Positions 8,572 to 18,437 of a stretch of 30,074 nt of DNA are shown here, one piece after another. The first letter of the stretch is position 1. Each line of letters opens with the position of its first letter. The notes below the pieces were generated by a model. The model saw only the letters and a program-made list of their open reading frames with translations. It was not told the DNA's origin and did no database searches. The DNA is from Blastocladiella britannica. Lineage: Eukaryota > Blastocladiomycota > Blastocladiomycetes > Blastocladiales > Blastocladiaceae. The translations under genes were made by a program, and so were the position numbers. The stretch is from positions 1-30,074 of the forward strand of contig MU624706.1 in the NCBI GenBank assembly GCA_025349905.2, in the 5' to 3' direction.

Positions 8572-11500
8572 TCAATACTCGGGTCCTCGGTCTCGCGACG
8601 CCGACCGAGTCCGCTGCCGCGGTGGCGGGTACCGATCCATCGATGGCTGTTGCTGCTGTTGCTGCTGCTGCTGCGGGTGCGGCCACTCGGACCACTCGGG
8701 CCGGCTCAATGACCCACCCGGTGTTCCCGGCAACGGCGGCGCGTACATGGGCGGGCGGTAGTACGGGTCCGTGGCCGCCATGGTAGTTGTCGCCACCCCG
8801 ACGGGAGCGCCCAAGCTCGACTGCGATCCGGCCCGGCGCAAATGGGCCGGGTGCATGCCGATGACGGCCGACGAGGACGACAGCGGTGCAGGCGAGAGCG
8901 GTGGGGGTGGGGGGAGACCTCCCACAGGGCCTGCACCTGCAAGGACGCGCGCCGCGGGCTGTGGGGTCCGTCCCGACGCCTTGACCGCCTGCAAGTTGAC
9001 GAGCGACTCGGTGCGTTTTTCAAACACCACGGGCGGAGCTACCGGTGCACCGGGGCCCGTACTACCGCTGCGGGTCATGGACGGCGATTGCTGATGTGGT
9101 GGCATGTACTCGTCCGGCATAGGCGGCTGCTGCGGGTACGTGTACCCAGAGGCCGGGCCGCCGCCGCCGCCGGCCGAGTACGGCGATCCCGCCACGGGAG
9201 CGGGCGAGACGGGCCGGAGCGGCTGGCCCGACGGCGTGTACCCAAACACGTGCGGCGAGCTGCCGTGGCGGACGCGGTAGGGGACGTGCTGGGGCGGTGA
9301 CGGGCCGGGGGATGGCGGCAGGTAGTAGCGGTGCGATGAGGGTGCTGGTGGCGGCGGAGCAGCGAACCCACCGCCATTGTTGGTGTACCCGTTACCACCG
9401 CCCTGATATGGCGTGCCGCCGGGCGTTGCTGAGCGCGGAGGCGGGTACGGGGGACCACCAAAACCAACGTCCGCGTCGCTGTACCCATATGTGGGCGCTC
9501 CAGATGACGCGGGTGGAGGGCCAGCAAAATAGCCTCCGCCATCAGGACCACCGTAGCCATGCTGCAGCGGTTGCTGCTGGTAGTGCTGGTATTGTGGGTA
9601 CTGCTGGTGCGCGCCAGCAGCGGCAGCGGCATCATGGGACGAAAAGGCGCTCCGAGGCGGGTCTTCGCTCCGACGCCGCCTGCCGCTCATGAACGGGACC
9701 GCCGGTGGGCCACCACCTCCGCTGTTAGCAAGGGGGCTCGACATGGGACCGCCTGTATAACCACTGCTGGTTGGGGCCAGTCCGCTCGATCCCGCCAGAT
9801 TTGGAGCTGATTGCGTGTGCACCATACCGCCACCACCACCCTGCTGCGGTTGTAGGTGGGACTGCGGTGGGCGGTCGCGAGAGGGTCGCCGCGCACCGCC
9901 CATGTGCGGCATGAGCGCGGACGCCGGCGACGGAGGACGGTGACCCGCCATCACCGGGTCGCCGCCACGGCCCGACGAAAGAGGTGCCAGTTGCGGTTGG
10001 TGCTGGTGAGTCATGGGCACATAGTGCGGCGACACGGACCGTGCCGACGACGTGGACGAGATCGGGCCGGTGGCCGGGATGGCGCGCGGGCCGGGGTTGG
10101 GCGACGCGGACGGCGACGGCGACGGGCGCGACCGCGTTCCCGAGGGGGACCGGCGTGCATTGGATCGTTCGGGCCGTTCTGGACCGCCACCACTGATGAC
10201 AGTGGCCGCTGCCATAGGCCGCAGCGCCGATTGCGAGGTCGACGGCGCAAGACTGTGGCCGGATGGCGCACTGAACCCGCCATTGTCGGTCTCGGGCTCG
10301 AGCGGGTAGGTCGCGGGCATACGATCAAGCGACGTTCCATTGGCAGCGAACGGACGCGCAGTGAGGACAGCAGGAGATGTCGCCAGAGCAGCAGCGGTCG
10401 CGGCCATAATCGACGCAGACGTCAGCGGCTTGATGGTTCCCGCGTCCGAAATGGACAGCGCCGCCGGGAAAATGGGGGGCCGCACGACGGTCCCCGTGTC
10501 GTACAGAGCCATGGCCGCCGGACCGTTGGAGGTGGTAGAGGTAGAGACAAAGGGCATATCGTCATCACTCGACCGGCGAATAATCATGGTCCCCGTGGCC
10601 TCGACCAGCTCGTCCAGCGCCGCGTCGTCCGTGTCGCTCGAGGACGGAATGCGGCTCACGTCCTCGAGCACCAAGTGCATGCGGCCGCCACCGTTACCAC
10701 CCCCACCCCCACCAGCGCTTCGAGACGGACGCATGGTGGCCATATCCAAGGGCCCGCGGATCGTGTCGGACGCGACGGTCGCGCTCTCCTCACCGCCATG
10801 CACGTCGTCGAGGCTGGACCGCGACGACGATTCGGTCCCGCGTGCCGCGCGTTCCAGCCGCTCAATCTCGCGTAAAGTGCCGGCGGCGCGTGCCAGGTCG
10901 CGCACGTCGGTATGGTCGGTAGCGCGCGATATAAACGGGTCATCGAGCACCGTGTCGGCGGTGGGCCGCACGTCGGGGTTCTTGATCAGTAGCAGCGCAA
11001 GGAACGCGTGGAAATCGGGCGTCCACTGGTCGGCTGCCGCGAGCCGTGGTGGCGGGCGTGATGGGATCATGAAGATGGCGCGCATCGGGTGCACGGCGTG
11101 GTTGGGCGGGTGGCCCTCGGCCATTTCAATGCATGTGATGCCCAGGGACCATAAATCGGCCTTGGTCGTGTATCCAATCTCTTGGATGACTTCCTGTGTA
11201 TTTTTTCGGTTTTGGATGAGTCTCTTTTTTTGTCTTTTGGAGATCGAATATCAACGGCCAAAACGAACAGGTGCCATCCTATCCAATATATTCAGGTGAG
11301 CATAAGTCGCATCAAAAATGAAGATATGAAAAAAACATACCAGTAAGGGGTGCCAATGATGGTATTTCGTCGAGTCGCCGCGTCCGTGAGCTGTCCAGCA
11401 ACTCCGAAATCAGCGAGCTTGCCGCGGCCCTCGTCGTCCAGCAAGATATTGCCCGCTTTGATGTCACGATGCAATTTGCCATGCGAGTGCAAGTAGCTCA

Positions 11501-11941
11501 GGCCAAGCAACGTGTCGCGAGCAATTACCGCAATAATGGGTTCGGAGAGCGTGCGGCCCGTGGCCTTCATCACGTCCGCGACAGAACCAGCTGCGCAAAA
11601 CTCCATGACCATCCACAGGTAATGCGGCTCGACGTAGAAATGGTGCAGCTGCACAATCGCCGGCGAGTCGCACGCCTGCATCATCGAGATCTCCTGCATC
11701 AGCGACGGCAAGTCATTGTCGATGGGAACGCGTTTGACGGCGACCGTGCCCGCGGTGCGAAGGTGGGTGCCGCGGTAGACATGGCCGTATGATCCTGTTA
11801 TTATTCAAGTCAGTCACGGCGGCTTATGACCTTTTAATAATGTATTTCAGCACCCTCGCCAATGAGCTCGTCGACGGCAAAAGAGTCCAAGAGCGGGCCA
11901 TTGCGTTCCGCGTCCGAGAGTATCAAGGTAGGGATCTCCAT
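8572..11941 (-). CDS. Hippo/MST-like STE20-family Ser/Thr protein kinase with long disordered tail (4 exons)
   Basis: Model 11941-11854, 11794-11341, 11278-11269 and 11193-8572, giving 1057 residues. Introns are 59, 62 and 75 bp. The kinase domain is at about 23-275: glycine loop GEGSYGHV, VAVK Lys50, HRDIKAGN with Asp140, DFG Asp158, and GTPYWMAPE at 177-185. DFGVAGQLTD, VIQEIGY and the HPMRAIFMIP segment are hallmarks of the MST1/2-Hippo branch of germinal-centre kinases rather than PAK kinases. These phosphorylate NDR/LATS kinases in growth and cytokinesis pathways in the cytosol. The remaining 780 residues are low-complexity (Ser, Pro, Gly, Gln), ending with a nine-Gln run and RTRSASRDRG. 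I find no SARAH-like helix at the C-terminus, so dimerisation must differ from animal MST kinases. The W-M-A-P segment depends on a 10-nt microexon. It converges with the GATA gene, with only 37 bp between stop codons. Confidence 0.85.
11269..11278 (-). other. 10-nt microexon of the MST-like kinase
   Basis: On the minus strand GATGGCACCT is preceded by a 62-bp intron ending in TAG and followed by a 75-bp intron starting GTTCGT and ending CACAG. It completes the Trp codon and adds Met-Ala-Pro of the kinase GTPYWMAPE motif. Skipping it would shift the frame and destroy subdomain VIII, so conservation of the motif supports it strongly. Confidence 0.8.
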
Positions 11942-12596
11942 CACAAATTCAATTGGATTTCGGTGGAGGACAAGATCAGATCGGATCAGAGCCAGTTAGA
12001 CAGACAGACAGACGGCAAGTTGCGCAGAATCGTCAATGGCACGTGGCGGTGCGTAATGCGTGCGGATTTGCCGGCGGAGGAGAATCCGTTGTGCAAAAAT
12101 TATTCGGCGGATTCCAAAGAGAATATTGTCGGTCCCTGCCCAACAAATTCCGCGACCACGCGCGAGATGGAATGGAAAGACGAATGAGCGATCGCGTAGG
12201 TGCGCGGTAACTGGCCGATTTGATACGAAGGCCAGTGAAATAAAAATGAGATTTTCCGCTGCTACAACAGTCGACAAGGTGTCTCGAGGAATACGCTACC
12301 CTTACCGAGAAAAAAACAAGGGTTGATATGCAAAAGCCCTGCTGCGAAAAGAAGGGGGCAGCGACGTCGGCCGGAATCGTTATTTTTTGTGTTGTGTTGG
12401 AAGCAAAATGCAAAGAGAGAAGGACATTCTAAATTTAGACCCATGCCTATGTCGGACGGACCGAGCCGACAAAAGGCAATGCCGTCGCCCAACTCGAGCC
12501 GGATATGCGGGGGATGGGACCGACGACGGCCGTGTGGATAATGATTCAAAAACATATAAGGAATACCGCGCCACCCTTGGGGACACATCCATGAGT
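11942..12596. other. Intergenic region with short GACA repeat
   Basis: About 655 bp between the kinase start and the ALG7 stop, both on the minus strand. It should hold the kinase promoter and 5' UTR and the ALG7 3' end. A tandem GACA run (about 3.75 copies) lies at 11999-12013. Open frames here are short and of random composition; I support no gene. Confidence 0.5.
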
Positions 12597-14159
12597 TTAA
12601 TCCACGAGGCCGGTACCGCCGTACCGCACTAATAGGCCGAGTACGCTCCCGGCCACTTGTACGACCGCCACCATCGCGCACAGGCGGCCCTCGTTCACGG
12701 CGAGAGTGCCCCATCGAGCGCACCGAACCAGGACGGCGTTGATCAGCGTCAGATTGGTGAATGAGACGGCTGCCACTGTCGTCGTCACAGTGGATTCGGT
12801 GCTGGGCACATCTGCTGGCGTTGTCTTTTTCGACCGCCGACTTCTTTTCTTGTTGTTGTCTCCGCTTGGCGACTGCGGCGATGGTGGCAATGTCGACAAT
12901 GGCAGCGGTGCCTTCTTGAAAGCATCAGATGCAGTAGCCCCCATATTGAGCTGGGAGATGGGAACGTGGGGATCATGGACCACGTCGGCCAACCCAAGCG
13001 CACTCACCATCGCCAGCGTCGCCCACCCCATCGATCCCAGGTCGGCGGCGGCCACAGTGACCCGAGAAGCGACCAGCAGAACCTCCGCGTCGGGGACAGA
13101 AGGGTCCGCCACGCTCGGGAGGCGATGGCGCGGACACGGCACCCACCCGGCGAGCTGCGGGACGCTCAGGGCAAAGTTGACGATCTGCGGAATAAAGAAC
13201 AGCAAGAGGGTCTTTGAAAAGTGGCCCGTGATGCCCGTGACGGCAAAGACCATGCCGGACGCGTAGGTGAACGTGTCGCCGACAAAGACGCGCGCCGGGT
13301 ACCGGTTGTGCCGTAGCAGGGCCAAGGTGACCGCGAGCCACGGCAGAACCAGCAACGTTGCGAGCAGGTGGGTTGCGCGGGTGGTAGGGTTGCTGGACGT
13401 CAGCAGTTGTGCGGCCGAGTTGCCCAGCAGCGTCAATGCAATCACCACCGTCTGCGCGGCCTCGACGCCGTTGATCCCCGCGACAATGTTGATGGCGTTG
13501 GTGCAGAACACTGCCACTGCCGCCATGTACACGTAGTACGCGGCGCCGAGGTGGGCGAGGCGTGCGTCGCCGACGAGACCGATCAGACGCGTCAGAAGGG
13601 ATCCGCGTAGAAAACGGGGGACCACCACGTCGGTGGACGCGCCCTGCACCGCGTACACCACCAGCATCGGTAATGCGGCAAATGCCGGAAGCGCGATCTT
13701 GTGGCGCCAGCGCACGTCCAGCACGTCGTCAGCAAATCCCAAAAAAGTCATGGCGATCACCGAGAGCAGGGCCGCGAGGTACGATGTGAGCGCGTGCGGG
13801 AGCGACGCGAGCGGTAACGATGTGGGCTCTGGTACGGCGTTCGGGTACGAGGATGAGGCTGGTGCAAAGAGCACGGGTAGCTGCAGCACGAGTACCAGCG
13901 CGTAGGCGAGGGCTGGGAGCAGGCCCATGGACTCGGGTCTGCGGTCCTTTTTTTATACCAATCATCAATAATGTTTTACGCAAGTGCCGCTCATTGAGGA
14001 CACATACAAGATCGGGCGCGACGGCTTGTTCAGGTCAGCACCGCGGCGGCCCGCGGCGAGAAAAGTAGCCGACGCGCGCGGAATGGCCCAGTCCACCGCA
14101 ACATAGCCTGCGGCCGAGAGCGTGGCGGACGTGAGGAGCAGCGGCAGTGTTGTGCTCAT
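12597..14159 (-). CDS. ALG7: UDP-GlcNAc:dolichyl-phosphate GlcNAc-1-phosphotransferase (2 exons)
   Basis: Model 14159-14008 and 13938-12597 with a 69-bp intron, giving 497 residues. The enzyme transfers GlcNAc-1-phosphate from UDP-GlcNAc to dolichyl phosphate at the ER membrane, the first step of N-glycan precursor assembly and the target of tunicamycin. Family motifs are clear: DLNKPSRP and LPES at the splice junction, the Asp-rich FLGFADDVLDVRWRHK (Asp121-122), NAINIVAGINGVE near 198, and RVFVGDTFTYASGM near 269, followed by TGITGHFSKTLLLFF. About ten hydrophobic membrane segments are visible, as usual. Unlike typical homologues it has an inserted basic Ser/Lys/Arg/Thr loop of about 50 residues (SGDNNKKRSRRSKKTT) before the last membrane span. 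The ATG at 14159 is only 77 bp from the oppositely oriented DnaJ start. Confidence 0.95.
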
Positions 14160-14236
14160 TGGCGTTTTTAGTGGGAACGACGACGCGTTATTTTCTCTCT
14201 GCTCGGCGTATAAAAAAAATTTTAAAATAAAGAGAA
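14160..14236. promoter_or_regulatory. Short bidirectional promoter between ALG7 and the ER DnaJ gene
   Basis: Only 77 bp separate the two start codons. The interval holds an ACGCGT hexamer at 14183-14188, a pyrimidine stretch TTTTCTCTCT, and a TATA-like TATAAAAAAA at 14209, about 28 bp before the DnaJ ATG. Shared control is inferred from the spacing and from both products serving the ER. I see no exact match to a known unfolded-protein-response element. Confidence 0.6.
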
Positions 14237-15676
14237 ATGACCACGCCCACACCGTCGCGCATCTCGCGCCTGATCCTGGTCCTGGCCCTGATCGCGGTTG
14301 TATTGGTGAACGCCGCCTCAACGTCGTACTACGACCTGCTCGGGGTGGCTCGCGACGCTGACAAGCGCACCATCTCGCGCGCGTACCGCAAGCTGGCCCT
14401 CAAATACCACCCGGACAAGAACCCAGATGACAACAAGGCTAAGGACACGTTTGTCAAGCTGGCCAATGCCTACGAGGTGCTCAACGACGAGGAGAAGCGG
14501 TTTGGCTCATTTTTCTATATTTTCTCAATATTTTAAGCTGACAAGGGACATGTAACAGTCGGATCTACGATCAGTACGGCGAGGACGGGCTCAAGCAGGG
14601 CGGCGGGAATGGTGGTGGCGGCGGCGGCCAAGGGTTTGGCGGCTTCCACGATCCATTTGACATTTTTAACCAGTACGTTGCGTATTCTCCATTCCAGGAC
14701 ACATTCGAACCAACTAACAGTAAAATATAAAGATTTGGCGGCGGCTTCCAATTCAACTTTGGCGGCGCGGGATCAGGCGCCAAGCGTGGACCCGACACGC
14801 TCGTCCCACTGCACTTGACGCTGGCCGAACTGTACGCGGGCCTCGACACGGACGTGGACATTGCGCGGCAGGTAGTGTGTCCGTCGTGCCGCGGGTCCGG
14901 CGCCAAGTCCGAGCGCGACGTACACACCTGCAACGCGTGTGGCGGTCGCGGCGTGAAACTGGTGCGTCAAATGCTGGCGCCGGGCATGTTCACCACCATG
15001 CAGCAGGTCTGCGACGAGTGTGCGGGGAAGGGCAAGAAGATTGCACACGTGTGCCCGGCCTGCCAGGGCGCTAAAGTCGCGCGTGGTCGGGCTACTGTCA
15101 CTGTCTCACTGGATCCGGGCACGCGTGCCGGAACACGCGTCGTGGTCGAGGGTGCGGCCGACGCGGGTCCGGACATTGTTCCTGGAAACGTGGTGTTTGA
15201 GGTGCGCGAGGTGCCGCACCCGATCTTTCAGCGCGACGGCGACGATCTGCGGTGTAAGGTGCAGATCGGGTTGAGCGAGGTATATATGCTCCTTTTGGTT
15301 TTGTCTCGTGCCTTTTGACGATNNNNNNNNNNTAAAAAAAAAAAAAAAAAACAGGCGCTCCTCGGATTCCAACGGGAACTCGTGCACTTGGACGGTCGCT
15401 CGGTTGCCCTGATACGAAACAAGAAGGTGACGCCCCCAGGGTTCATCCAGGCGCTCGACAATGAGGGAATGCCGATCTTGGGTGCAGCGGGAGCCAAGGG
15501 CCGGCTTTATGTCGAGTACCAAGTAATTTTCCCTGCTGATTTTGCTGACACGCAGCGAGAAGGTACGGATCCATTTTTTTTTCTTTTGCTTGTGCGGTGA
15601 CGGATCCATAGACGAAACTCACTTGCACTCTACATTGTTCTTCATGAAAGATTTGATCAAGGTTCTTGGAAAGTGA
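14237..15676 (+). CDS. SCJ1: ER-luminal class I DnaJ (Hsp40) co-chaperone, Scj1/ERdj3-like (5 exons)
   Basis: Model 14237-14499, 14559-14672, 14733-15279, 15355-15562 and 15612-15676, giving 398 residues. Introns are 59, 60, 75 (with an assembly gap) and 49 bp. Residues 1-27 form a signal peptide ([15 protein letters not shown]). The J domain has the HPD motif at 58-60, needed to stimulate Hsp70 ATPase, here presumably BiP/Kar2. A Gly/Phe-rich linker follows. From about 175 there are four zinc-binding CxxCxGxG-type motifs: [24 protein letters not shown] and CPACQGAK (the last imperfect). The C-terminal substrate-binding beta domains include [11 protein letters not shown]. The chain ends KVLGK, so no HDEL-type retrieval signal is present. 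Ending with exon 5 is the least certain choice; reading through the last intron would give a Phe-rich tail instead. It shares a promoter with ALG7. Confidence 0.9.
15323..15332. other. Assembly gap (10 N) inside a DnaJ intron
   Basis: Ten undetermined bases lie in the intron 15280-15354, directly before an A-run at 15334-15351. The gap length is probably nominal. The flanking coding frame closes without it, so the protein model is unaffected if the gap lies wholly in the intron. Confidence 0.95.
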
Positions 15677-15727
15677 TGATAATACAATAATACGCTATAC
15701 TTGCCACAAAAAAAAAAACCGAATTTC

Positions 15728-17023
15728 ATGTTTTTTGACGTCCCACCGGCGCCGATCCCACTCATTGGAGGACACGATGCGGTCGCCACGCTAGTTTTAC
15801 TCGGTCTGGGCACACTCATAAGCCTGCTCATGATGCCTTACCTTGTGATCCGCGCATTTCCGCGCCAGTTTACACCGTCTGGATCACTGTTGCAATATTT
15901 GAGCCGGCGAGCACGCCTGCTTCTTGCCGGCAACGTGCTGGTGGCGCTGAATGGCTCCATCACATTTGCGCACTATTACTCGTGCTGGCAATACCGAACC
16001 TCGTTCTCGTACATCATCTTCCAAGCGGTCTGGGGCCCTTCGTTTCCGATCTTGGGAGCACTGCTGACACACGCAACCTGCCAACGGTGCGCCATGATTG
16101 TCACGCAGCAGCCACAAGCGCGGAGGCGCTTCGAATGGGGCACTGCGGCGATCTGCGCGTCCATTGCACTTGGCCTGACCGTGGACGCCATCTGCACGCT
16201 TGCTCTCGGGATTCAGGAAGACAACCCACCACGAAACTCGTACGCATGGTACACGGACCACTTTTACACGCCCCTTGTCATCATGATCGGGACCGTGATG
16301 CCCCTTGCATCTGCCGCCGGCTCTGGCTGGGCACTGTACGTCAACATTCGCCGTCCACGATCCGATTTACCGGCCTCTTCCAGCAAGCAAGTATCTCGGG
16401 CATCACCATCGACTGTCTCCGCAGTGTCGCGGAATAGCGATGCGGGAGTGGCAGCACGAGGGCACATCCGATCGCCACCCCACCCCATTTTCGCTGCCGC
16501 GTCCATACCTACACCATTACTCCCACCACAAACGTCACTGTCGCCACCAGCAACGGCACTCCACAGTGGCCACTCGCACAAGGTGGCCCGCTCAGTGAAA
16601 TCGAGTTTACGGAGCCTAGCCACCAGCGCCCGGAAATCCTCCACCATCATGCGCAGCCCGTCCCTCCAACTCATCAAGACGGTGTCCCCCGTCATTGACT
16701 ACCCGCTCTCCAAGCCGTTCTTGCTGCTGACGATTGTCAACATCCCGCAATGGATCGCATTCTTTGTTATCAACTCGGGCGTGTCGCTCGGCGGCGTGGT
16801 TGAGCCGTTTGGGGTCACGGTGGTGATTGTCGCGTGTGTGCTGGCGACCGAAGCGTCGTTTGAGGGAGCCGCCAAGATCATGAACCAGTCGCGGGGTGGC
16901 CGCCGTGGCGCTCGCGAGAACGACACGTTCGCCATGGACCTCAGCATTCAAGAGACGCGCACTGCGACCACCGGCGCTTCCAGTTATGTAAAAGAAGAAG
17001 ACGAGAATGAATCACCAGCGTAA
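15728..17023 (+). CDS. Seven-TM receptor-like protein, tandem copy 1
   Basis: Single exon, 431 residues. I start at the ATG at 15728 (MFFDVPPAP), 51 bp after the DnaJ stop. Seven hydrophobic spans can be placed: AVATLVLLGLGTLISLLM, LLLAGNVLVALNGSITFAHYY, SYIIFQAVWGPSFPILGALL, AAICASIALGLTVDAICTLAL, PLVIMIGTVMPLASAAGSGW, FLLLTIVNIPQWIAFFVINS and EPFGVTVVIVACVLATEA. Between spans 5 and 6 is a Ser/Pro/Thr-rich loop of about 120 residues with basic patches, as in the third intracellular loop of some GPCRs. The acidic C-terminus is cytosolic. No known GPCR signature is evident, so receptor function is inferred from topology. The next gene is a clear paralogue (shared motifs ITFAHYYSC/ISFAHYYSC, FQAVW, ATCQRCA, AWYTD-FY, EPFG-TV). 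Confidence 0.75.
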   Translation: MFFDVPPAPIPLIGGHDAVATLVLLGLGTLISLLMMPYLVIRAFPRQFTPSGSLLQYLSRRARLLLAGNVLVALNGSITFAHYYSCWQYRTSFSYIIFQAVWGPSFPILGALLTHATCQRCAMIVTQQPQARRRFEWGTAAICASIALGLTVDAICTLALGIQEDNPPRNSYAWYTDHFYTPLVIMIGTVMPLASAAGSGWALYVNIRRPRSDLPASSSKQVSRASPSTVSAVSRNSDAGVAARGHIRSPPHPIFAAASIPTPLLPPQTSLSPPATALHSGHSHKVARSVKSSLRSLATSARKSSTIMRSPSLQLIKTVSPVIDYPLSKPFLLLTIVNIPQWIAFFVINSGVSLGGVVEPFGVTVVIVACVLATEASFEGAAKIMNQSRGGRRGARENDTFAMDLSIQETRTATTGASSYVKEEDENESPA

Positions 17024-17032
17024 GTGGGTCCA

Positions 17033-17050
17033 TTTTTTTTTTTTTTTTTT
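17033..17050. repeat. Poly-T run of 18 bases between the two seven-TM genes
   Basis: This lies in the 62-bp gap between the stop of copy 1 and the ATG of copy 2. Similar T-runs occur in many introns of this window, so it may be a generic feature of non-coding DNA here. Confidence 0.9.
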
Positions 17051-17085
17051 GGGATCCCCTTTTGTCTTGTATAGTATTGTGCAAT

Positions 17086-18369
17086 ATGTCCTCTGGACGA
17101 AGGGTGCAAGGATTTGCAGTCCCACCCCACTCGAGCCCGCTGATTTCGGATGGCGACGCGTATGCGACCCTTGCGACGATGGCTCTGGGCATCTTGTGCG
17201 CGATCGTACTTTTGCTTCCCCTTACGATCGGAGCCGCATCCCACGCTTTTACGCCTCCAGAGTCACCACTGCGGTACATGAAACTGCGATGTCGGTACTT
17301 GCTAGTCGCCGATCTGCTGGTGATATTGAATGGGATCATCTCGTTTGCCCACTACTACTCGTGCTACAAGAACCGCACGTCGCTTTCGTTTGTGGGGTTT
17401 CAAGCGGTCTGGAGCACCACGATCCCGACCATGGGCGCATGCGTCGCGTACGCTACCTGCCAGCGGTGCGCGCTGATTGTCGCGCAGCTGCCGCGCGCGC
17501 GAACCGTGTTTCTGCGCACCGTGGGAGTGGTGTTTGCGCTCGTGGTGATCGGCATGACGGCCGACGGAATCTTCACGCTGCTCGACGCCATGGCCGAAAC
17601 TGATCCGCCGCGCGACGCTCTTGCCTGGTACACGGACCGGTTTTACGCGCCGCAAATGGTTTACGTGACGGCGGTTTTTCCCCTGACATCGATCGTGGGC
17701 TCGGTATGGGCGCTGAGCGAGAATATGGCACGGCGGCGAATACCCCCTTCGCATATGATTGCCCGGCTGGAACCTCCCGCCGGCTCGCAGGAATTGTCTT
17801 CACCTTCAGCTTCTCCAGCGAAAAAGTCACCCAAGCATGGCAGCGCCATGCATGTCCAAGCGGCGGCGACACCCGAATCCACCATCCCCTCACTGGCAGG
17901 GCCTAATCCACCGCCATCAACAGCTTCAACCCAATGGCGCGGCCGGTCCGTGTCCACCGTTGCCAGCGTCGTCTCCCACTCGACCCGGCGCATGCTGGCA
18001 GTTCCCAAGGTGCATTCGGCGCGCCTAGCCCGATCGGTGACCGCGTATCCGCTCTCGCTGCCCTTTGCAGTGCTGACTGGGGTCATTGTACTTCAGTGGA
18101 TCGGGTTCATCTTGCTCAACATGGGCCTGGATTTCGGCGGCAAGATCGAGCCGTTTGGACTGACGGTGTTGCTGGCCGGGTCCGGGATTGCGGTTGAAAT
18201 GTCGTTTGAGCGGGCGGCGAGGGTCGTGCAGCGGAGCAGCCACCGCGGAGCCAATGCGCGCGGGGTGCGCGAGGATCAGACGTTTGACATGGGCGGTGGT
18301 GGTGGTGGTGTCAGCAGTGGCGGTGGAGGTAGCTATGGTGGTGGCGGTCCTGAAGCAAATTTGACATGA
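17086..18369 (+). CDS. Seven-TM receptor-like protein, tandem copy 2
   Basis: Single exon, 427 residues from the ATG at 17086. Topology matches copy 1: seven hydrophobic spans, a long Ser/Pro-rich loop between spans 5 and 6, and a cytosolic tail. Shared blocks with copy 1 include ISFAHYYSCYKNRTS, GFQAVW, ATCQRCALIVAQ, LAWYTDRFYAP, YPLSLPF and IEPFGLTV. The loop and both ends have diverged strongly, while the membrane core and extracellular Cys/Tyr positions are kept, which suggests an old duplication with selection on the membrane fold. The tail is unusual: it ends in two poly-Gly blocks (GGGGGG and SSGGGGSYGGGG). Only 62 bp separate it from copy 1. Confidence 0.75.
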   Translation: MSSGRRVQGFAVPPHSSPLISDGDAYATLATMALGILCAIVLLLPLTIGAASHAFTPPESPLRYMKLRCRYLLVADLLVILNGIISFAHYYSCYKNRTSLSFVGFQAVWSTTIPTMGACVAYATCQRCALIVAQLPRARTVFLRTVGVVFALVVIGMTADGIFTLLDAMAETDPPRDALAWYTDRFYAPQMVYVTAVFPLTSIVGSVWALSENMARRRIPPSHMIARLEPPAGSQELSSPSASPAKKSPKHGSAMHVQAAATPESTIPSLAGPNPPPSTASTQWRGRSVSTVASVVSHSTRRMLAVPKVHSARLARSVTAYPLSLPFAVLTGVIVLQWIGFILLNMGLDFGGKIEPFGLTVLLAGSGIAVEMSFERAARVVQRSSHRGANARGVREDQTFDMGGGGGGVSSGGGGSYGGGGPEANLT

Positions 18370-18437
18370 GGTAGTTTTTCCGAAGTCAGCGTCATTTCCA
18401 TTTCGCTTCACACATCCAAAAATCATAAAATAAAAGA

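Noticed and set aside
9856..11299. Two long plus-strand frames (339 and 319 residues) opposite the kinase tail
   Set aside because: They are Arg/Ala/Gly-rich shadows of the low-complexity, GC-rich kinase tail, and the kinase motifs fix the coding strand.
12262..12723. Minus-strand frame of 153 residues downstream of ALG7
   Set aside because: Basic, random-looking composition, overlaps the ALG7 3' end, and shows no conserved motif.
17020..17074. Possible intron (GTAAGT...TATAG) fusing the two seven-TM genes
   Set aside because: The donor overlaps the TAA stop of copy 1, and splicing would enter copy 2 in the wrong frame, giving no receptor. Two separate genes explain the data better.
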